A stretch of 64,000 nucleotides of DNA from Imperialibacter sp. EC-SDR9 (GTDB lineage Bacteria; Bacteroidota; Bacteroidia; Cytophagales; Cyclobacteriaceae). The position numbers and the translations under genes were made by a program. The stretch's first letter is position 1. Each line of letters begins with the position of its first letter. The notes under the pieces were generated by a model. That model worked only from the letters and a program-made list of their open reading frames with translations, searched no databases and was not told where the DNA came from. This document shows, piece after piece, positions 60,355-64,000 of this stretch. Where the stretch lies: the NCBI RefSeq assembly GCF_902498805.1, contig NZ_LR701585.1, positions 106,552 through 170,551 on the forward strand, given 5' to 3'.

Positions 60355-60816
60355 TCAAATCGGTTCCTTAAACAAATACTCCCTCTCATAATCAACCTCG
60401 AATCGTTCCAGAAATTCAATGTATTCTTCAATGAAGCTCTGCTTGTTGTGATGGGCTTCCTGGTTTTTGATGTAGTTGAAGACATTGTTCACCTGTGATT
60501 GATTGTATGAAAACGCACCGAAGCCGCCTTGCCATTCGAAGCGTTGCGGGGTGAGCTTGTTGTCATTGATCCATTTCGATGACTTGGCCTTGGCAGACTT
60601 CATTACATCAGAAATGGCAAGTGAGGGTTTTAAGTGGAAAAAGCAGTGCACATGGTCGTCCACTCCATTCACAATTATGTTCTTGCATCCCGTCTCGTTG
60701 ATGAGGTTTCCTATGACTGCCATCAGGTCAGCTCTCCATTCTTTTTGAACAAGTGCTTGCCGAAATTTTACAGCAAAAACAGTTTGGATATATACTTTGT
60801 TGTAGGTGTGGGGCAT
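60355..60816 (-). CDS. REP-associated tyrosine transposase (Y1 family)
   Basis: 153-aa HUH nuclease. The HUH motif is DDHVHCFFHLKPSLA and the catalytic Tyr lies in FSYNQSQVNNVFNYIKNQEAHH. Opening HTYNKVYIQTVFAVKFRQ fits the Bacteroidota RAYT group. It would nick and move short repeats, not a full IS element; no tnpB or IS ends are near. Repeats lie directly downstream. Confidence 0.88.
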   Translation of the reverse strand: MPHTYNKVYIQTVFAVKFRQALVQKEWRADLMAVIGNLINETGCKNIIVNGVDDHVHCFFHLKPSLAISDVMKSAKAKSSKWINDNKLTPQRFEWQGGFGAFSYNQSQVNNVFNYIKNQEAHHNKQSFIEEYIEFLERFEVDYEREYLFKEPI

Positions 60817-61039
60817 GGGCTATTTGATTCGATTGATAAATTAAAATACAGATATCCCGATCATAGAACAAAAAGATCGCACCCCAACCTTTTATTTGGG
60901 AAATTGGCTTGTAACCTTTTCCTCCCACCTAAGTACTCTCTCCAGCCCGAAGAGAGGGCGAGCGACGAAAGTTGCTATCTCTTGCAACCCTTTTCTTTTT
61001 GCTTTGTCACTGGAATGTACTGGTCAAAAACTCAATCTT

Positions 61040-63406
61040 ATGCTTAAGAATTTCCTCATCGTTGCCATTCGAAGCCTTGGCAAAAACCGTCTCTATTCGA
61101 TTATTAATATTTCAGGGCTTTCGGTAGGTTTCACGTGCAGCCTGCTCATCTTGCTGTGGGTAGCCGACGAAACCTCGTTCGACTCCTTTCACCCCAAGGC
61201 TGACAGGCTGTATCAGGTTTGGGGAAACGCTGAGTTTGATGGTAAAATCAACTCGTGGCGGTCGGTGCCACTGCCGACTTATGAAGCATTGAAGGATGCT
61301 CACAGTGGCATCGCCAACACCACCGTGGCCGACTGGGGCGGCAACCACCTGCTTAAGGTCGGAGAAAAGCGAATGATGCAGCAAGGCTACTATGTCGGGG
61401 AGGAGTTTTTGGAAATGTTTGAGTTTCCCCTGCTGGTAGGGGATGCTGCAACTGTGCTGGACGACCCGTCTTCAATTGTCATTACAACGTCTTTGGCTAA
61501 GTCACTTTTCGGCGATGCAGACCCAATGGGCCAGGTCATTCGGGTGGACGATAAGAGTTCATTGAAAGTAACCGGCATTCTCAAAGACATACCCAATAAC
61601 TCTTCCTTTGAGTTGGAATACCTGATGACCTGGAAGCACAGGGAAGCTATCAATCCCTGGGTGGTTGAAAACAAGACCAACTGGGGTAACTACTCGTTTC
61701 AGGTATACGTGGAATTAGTGGATGCCACCAAGCGTGAAGAGGTAGTGGCAGGCATCGAAAATATGCTTTATGAGCATGGAGAGACTGAACTGATAACCAA
61801 GCTGTTTCTTCACCCGCTTTTGAAGTGGAGATTGTACTCCTCATTTGAAAACGGAAAGATCACTGGTGGGATGAGCGACTACGTGAGGCTCTTTACAGCA
61901 ATCGCTATTTTTATTCTTGTTATTGCCTGTATCAATTTCATGAACCTTTCCACCGCCCGCTCCGAACGCCGGGCCAGGGAAGTGGGTATCAGAAAGAGCC
62001 TTGGCTCGAGAAAGGGGCAGTTGATTGCGCAATTCCTGGGAGAGTCACTCTTTCTGTCAATGCTCTCGTTTTTTATCGCTGTGATCATCTCTCTTTTGGT
62101 GCTGCCAGCTTACAACAACCTGGTAGAAAAGGAACTGGTGATTGACTTCACTTCATCTCAGTTCTGGATCTACTCAATCGTTGTGGTGTTTGTAACAGGT
62201 ATACTTTCAGGCAGCTACCCGGCATTTTACCTCTCTTCATTTAACCCGGTCCGCACCCTGAAGGGGTCTTTTTCTGTGGGTAAGAGTGGTGCAACACCAA
62301 GAAAGGTACTTGTTATCATACAATTTGCTTTTGCCATTATGCTGATGATCAGCACAGTGGTGATATTCAAGCAGATTGAGCTGGCTAAGAACCGGGAGCT
62401 GGGCTACAAGCAGGAGAACCTGATCACCATTCAGAACAATGAAGAGATAGCGAAAAACTACTACATCTTCAAGGAGGAGCTGGAGCAGTCCGGCTACGTA
62501 GAGTCGGTGACACGCTCTAATAGCGCCATTACAGATATTAATTCCAATAACTTTTTGGGCTGGCCTGGCAAGCCCGAAACGCAACGGGTGATTTTTACAA
62601 CGATTGCCTGCGAGTACGACTATGCCAAGACCATGGGCATTGAAATGCTGATGGGGAGGGATTTTTCTAAGGAATTTACAACAGATACTGCTTCAATCGT
62701 GATCAACAAGGCGGCTCTTGATTTGATGGGACTTGAAGATCCACTGGGCACACCGCTGGATCTTTGGGGTGGCAAAAGGAAGTTGATCGGCGTGGTGGAC
62801 AATGTGATGATGGGCTCACCTTACGATCCTGTCAAACCTATGTTCATGATTTTGGATCCCAATTGGACGGATGCCATTACGGTGAGGCTAAAAGCTACGG
62901 ATGACTTGCAAGGGTCGCTGGCGGTGGTAGGCGACATCTTTAACAAACACAACCCCGCCTACCCATTTGAGTACACTTTTGTCGATGTGGAATTCCAGAA
63001 GAAATTCACTACCATCAATATGACTCAAAGGCTGGCAACTATCTTTTCCTTTCTTACCATTTTCATTACAGGGTTGGGACTGTTTGGGCTTGCCTCATTC
63101 ACGGCGGAGCAGAGGATCAAGGAGATTGGGGTAAGGAAAGTGCTTGGCGCTTCAGTGTTCAGTTTGGTAGCACTAATTTCCAAAGACTTTACCAAGCTTG
63201 TGCTTATCGCTTTTGCCGTGTCTGCCCCAATGGCCTGGTACCTGCTAAGCAAATACCTGGAGCGTTATACTATACACACTAATATAGACTGGTGGATATT
63301 TCCGTTGGTTGGTATTGTAGCTCTTGGCTTTGCTTTGGCAATTGTTTCGGATCAGGCCCGCAGGGCGGCGCTCACCAATCCTGCCAGGTCGCTGAGGAGT
63401 GAGTAA
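61040..63406 (+). CDS. FtsX/MacB-like ABC transporter permease
   Basis: 788-aa permease with the same domain order as that at 52725: MLKNFLIVAIRSLGKNRLYS at the start, periplasmic MacB domain, FtsX core EVGIRKSLGSRKGQLIAQF, then a second half with EIGVRKVLGASVFSLV. Start at ATG 61040 because it matches the family N-terminus; 48 codons of open frame upstream are not typical. No ATPase is adjacent. It is paralogous to the other two permeases in this window. Confidence 0.93.
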   Translation: MLKNFLIVAIRSLGKNRLYSIINISGLSVGFTCSLLILLWVADETSFDSFHPKADRLYQVWGNAEFDGKINSWRSVPLPTYEALKDAHSGIANTTVADWGGNHLLKVGEKRMMQQGYYVGEEFLEMFEFPLLVGDAATVLDDPSSIVITTSLAKSLFGDADPMGQVIRVDDKSSLKVTGILKDIPNNSSFELEYLMTWKHREAINPWVVENKTNWGNYSFQVYVELVDATKREEVVAGIENMLYEHGETELITKLFLHPLLKWRLYSSFENGKITGGMSDYVRLFTAIAIFILVIACINFMNLSTARSERRAREVGIRKSLGSRKGQLIAQFLGESLFLSMLSFFIAVIISLLVLPAYNNLVEKELVIDFTSSQFWIYSIVVVFVTGILSGSYPAFYLSSFNPVRTLKGSFSVGKSGATPRKVLVIIQFAFAIMLMISTVVIFKQIELAKNRELGYKQENLITIQNNEEIAKNYYIFKEELEQSGYVESVTRSNSAITDINSNNFLGWPGKPETQRVIFTTIACEYDYAKTMGIEMLMGRDFSKEFTTDTASIVINKAALDLMGLEDPLGTPLDLWGGKRKLIGVVDNVMMGSPYDPVKPMFMILDPNWTDAITVRLKATDDLQGSLAVVGDIFNKHNPAYPFEYTFVDVEFQKKFTTINMTQRLATIFSFLTIFITGLGLFGLASFTAEQRIKEIGVRKVLGASVFSLVALISKDFTKLVLIAFAVSAPMAWYLLSKYLERYTIHTNIDWWIFPLVGIVALGFALAIVSDQARRAALTNPARSLRSE

Positions 63407-63408
63407 GG

Positions 63409-63810
63409 TTAATCAGAAAAACCGGGAATGTGCGCTTGATTGATATACCAGTAACCATACTGGTGCCTGAAGCCAAGCAATGCATTTCCGGCAAAAGAAA
63501 CTTTTTCGCCATTTGGAGTAAATGCGGAATAAGCCAGGTCGACGACAACCCTGGCTTTTTTCTTCTTTAGGCTAAAATCAACTTCTGTGATTTCTTCCTT
63601 CGTTACTTCAAAGTTTTTCCAGGCGGCCTGAAATAGTTTTATTTTCTCGACAAACGTTTCTTCCGAAACCTTCTCCTGTCCACTTTGACGCAATTCCTTG
63701 CATAGGGTGTGGCTTGCAAATTCATTCCATTCACTTTTGAGCAATTGATAGATAAACTCCTCTGTATGCTGCGTGAGATCGTGGTTATGGTTGGGGTAAA
63801 ATTCCTCATA
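63409..63810 (-). pseudogene. Small NTF2-like protein truncated at its 5' end by IS
   Basis: The frame encodes an NTF2/DUF4440-like C-terminal portion: KEEITEVDFSLKKKKARVVVDLAYSAF and YGYWYINQAHIPGF. The frame stays open upstream of 63744 through NHNHDLTQHTEEFIYQLLKS into the IS-like element without any ATG; only TTG 63744 could start. I read this as a gene that lost its start to the IS insertion. Alternatively a short protein from TTG. Confidence 0.6.
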
Positions 63811-64000
63811 ACCTGAGTTCGATTTTAAAAAGCGGCTAATTGGCTTGTTTTGACGGGTTGATATTTGATTGCGGGCTTTTTGGGGAAGAAGGAGTAGGCA
63901 ATCAATCCTGAAATAAGGTTGGTGATGAAGTTTTCGAAAGACCTATGTCTGGAATGTTCGACTTGACAGATGTTCTTGAGTTCATCGTTTACAGTTTCTA
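63811..64000 (-). mobile_element. IS982-like element, 3' end (runs off window)
   Basis: Left part of an insertion sequence. It begins near 63811 (ACCTGAGTTCGATTTTAAAA, probably the terminal repeat) and contains the end of a transposase. The other end lies outside the window, so the target repeat cannot be checked. Confidence 0.65.
63825..64000 (-). CDS. Transposase, C-terminal fragment (IS982-like)
   Basis: Reads from the window edge: [40 protein letters not shown], then [17 protein letters not shown] and stop TAA at 63825-63827. The combination SRHRSFxNFxxNL followed by a short basic tail is the C-terminus of IS982-type DDE transposases. Only 57 codons are visible, so integrity of the rest is unknown. 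Confidence 0.75.
   Translation of the reverse strand, partial: ETVNDELKNICQVEHSRHRSFENFITNLISGLIAYSFFPKKPAIKYQPVKTSQLAAF

Noticed and set aside
1..64000. CRISPR arrays, rRNA, tRNA and riboswitches
   Set aside because: Looked for regular spaced repeats, cloverleaf end motifs and long conserved leaders; none convincing.

Overview
The window is chromosomal DNA from a member of the Bacteroidota, most likely a Cytophagales (Fulvivirga/Roseivirga-like) bacterium. Evidence: Bacteroidota-type promoters (TTTG, about 19-20 nt spacer, TAnnTTTG), several 790-1180 aa FtsX-type permeases beginning MLxNF, a HmuY/TonB haem-uptake operon, TonB C-terminal proteins, DUF4097/DUF2461/DUF5655 families and a C-terminal transposase fragment that looks like IS982. 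No rRNA, tRNA or CRISPR array was seen.

Layout. 1-5.9 kb: two amidohydrolase-like genes, a START-domain protein and a membrane protein. 5.9-8.7 kb: a MarR regulator with palindromic operator sites in front of itself and of a DOMON/NTF2-like gene pair, then GyrI-like and FMN-reductase genes. 8.8-19.3 kb: a minus-strand run containing an unusual fusion of a membrane AraC-type regulator to an FtsX permease, then DUF2461, TonB, DUF5655, PhnA-like, SlyD-like FKBP and valS. 19.5-25 kb: a plus-strand run with a small-protein/nucleotidyltransferase pair, an MFS transporter, fumarylacetoacetase, an SGNH hydrolase and a flavin reductase.

25-31 kb is the accessory region and the most interesting part. 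An AbiEi/AbiEii-like toxin-antitoxin pair lies between the 3' end of the flavin reductase gene and a second, diverged copy of that 3' end. Next to it is a compact three-gene operon: a 130-aa protein ending in Gly-Gly that looks ubiquitin-like, an 855-aa DUF4132 protein, and a ThiF/MoeB-type E1 enzyme. No E2 or JAB peptidase is visible. I consider this a candidate undescribed ubiquitin-like system.

31-39 kb: a haem acquisition operon (hmuT-U-V-S-R-Y order) behind a good promoter with a 19-bp palindrome at the start. 39-43 kb: a Fic protein with operator-like repeats, an orphan LuxR-type regulator lacking the phosphoacceptor Asp, an Fer4/OsmC/GNAT/GNAT operon and a pirin. 43-50 kb: two paralogous OmpR-type two-component systems. 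Each is followed by an output gene (coiled-coil protein; Usp-like protein plus bestrophin channel) preceded by arrays of TAAT words repeated every 11 bp, which look like the response-regulator binding sites. 50-64 kb: a PD40 lipoprotein, an Fsr-like MFS pump, two more FtsX permeases, a DUF4097 protein, a small RHH gene pair, a PIF1/RecD-like helicase with a short SSB facing a zinc-ribbon gene across a 22-bp perfect palindrome, a RAYT transposase with its repeats, and at the right edge an IS982-like element that appears to cut off a small gene.
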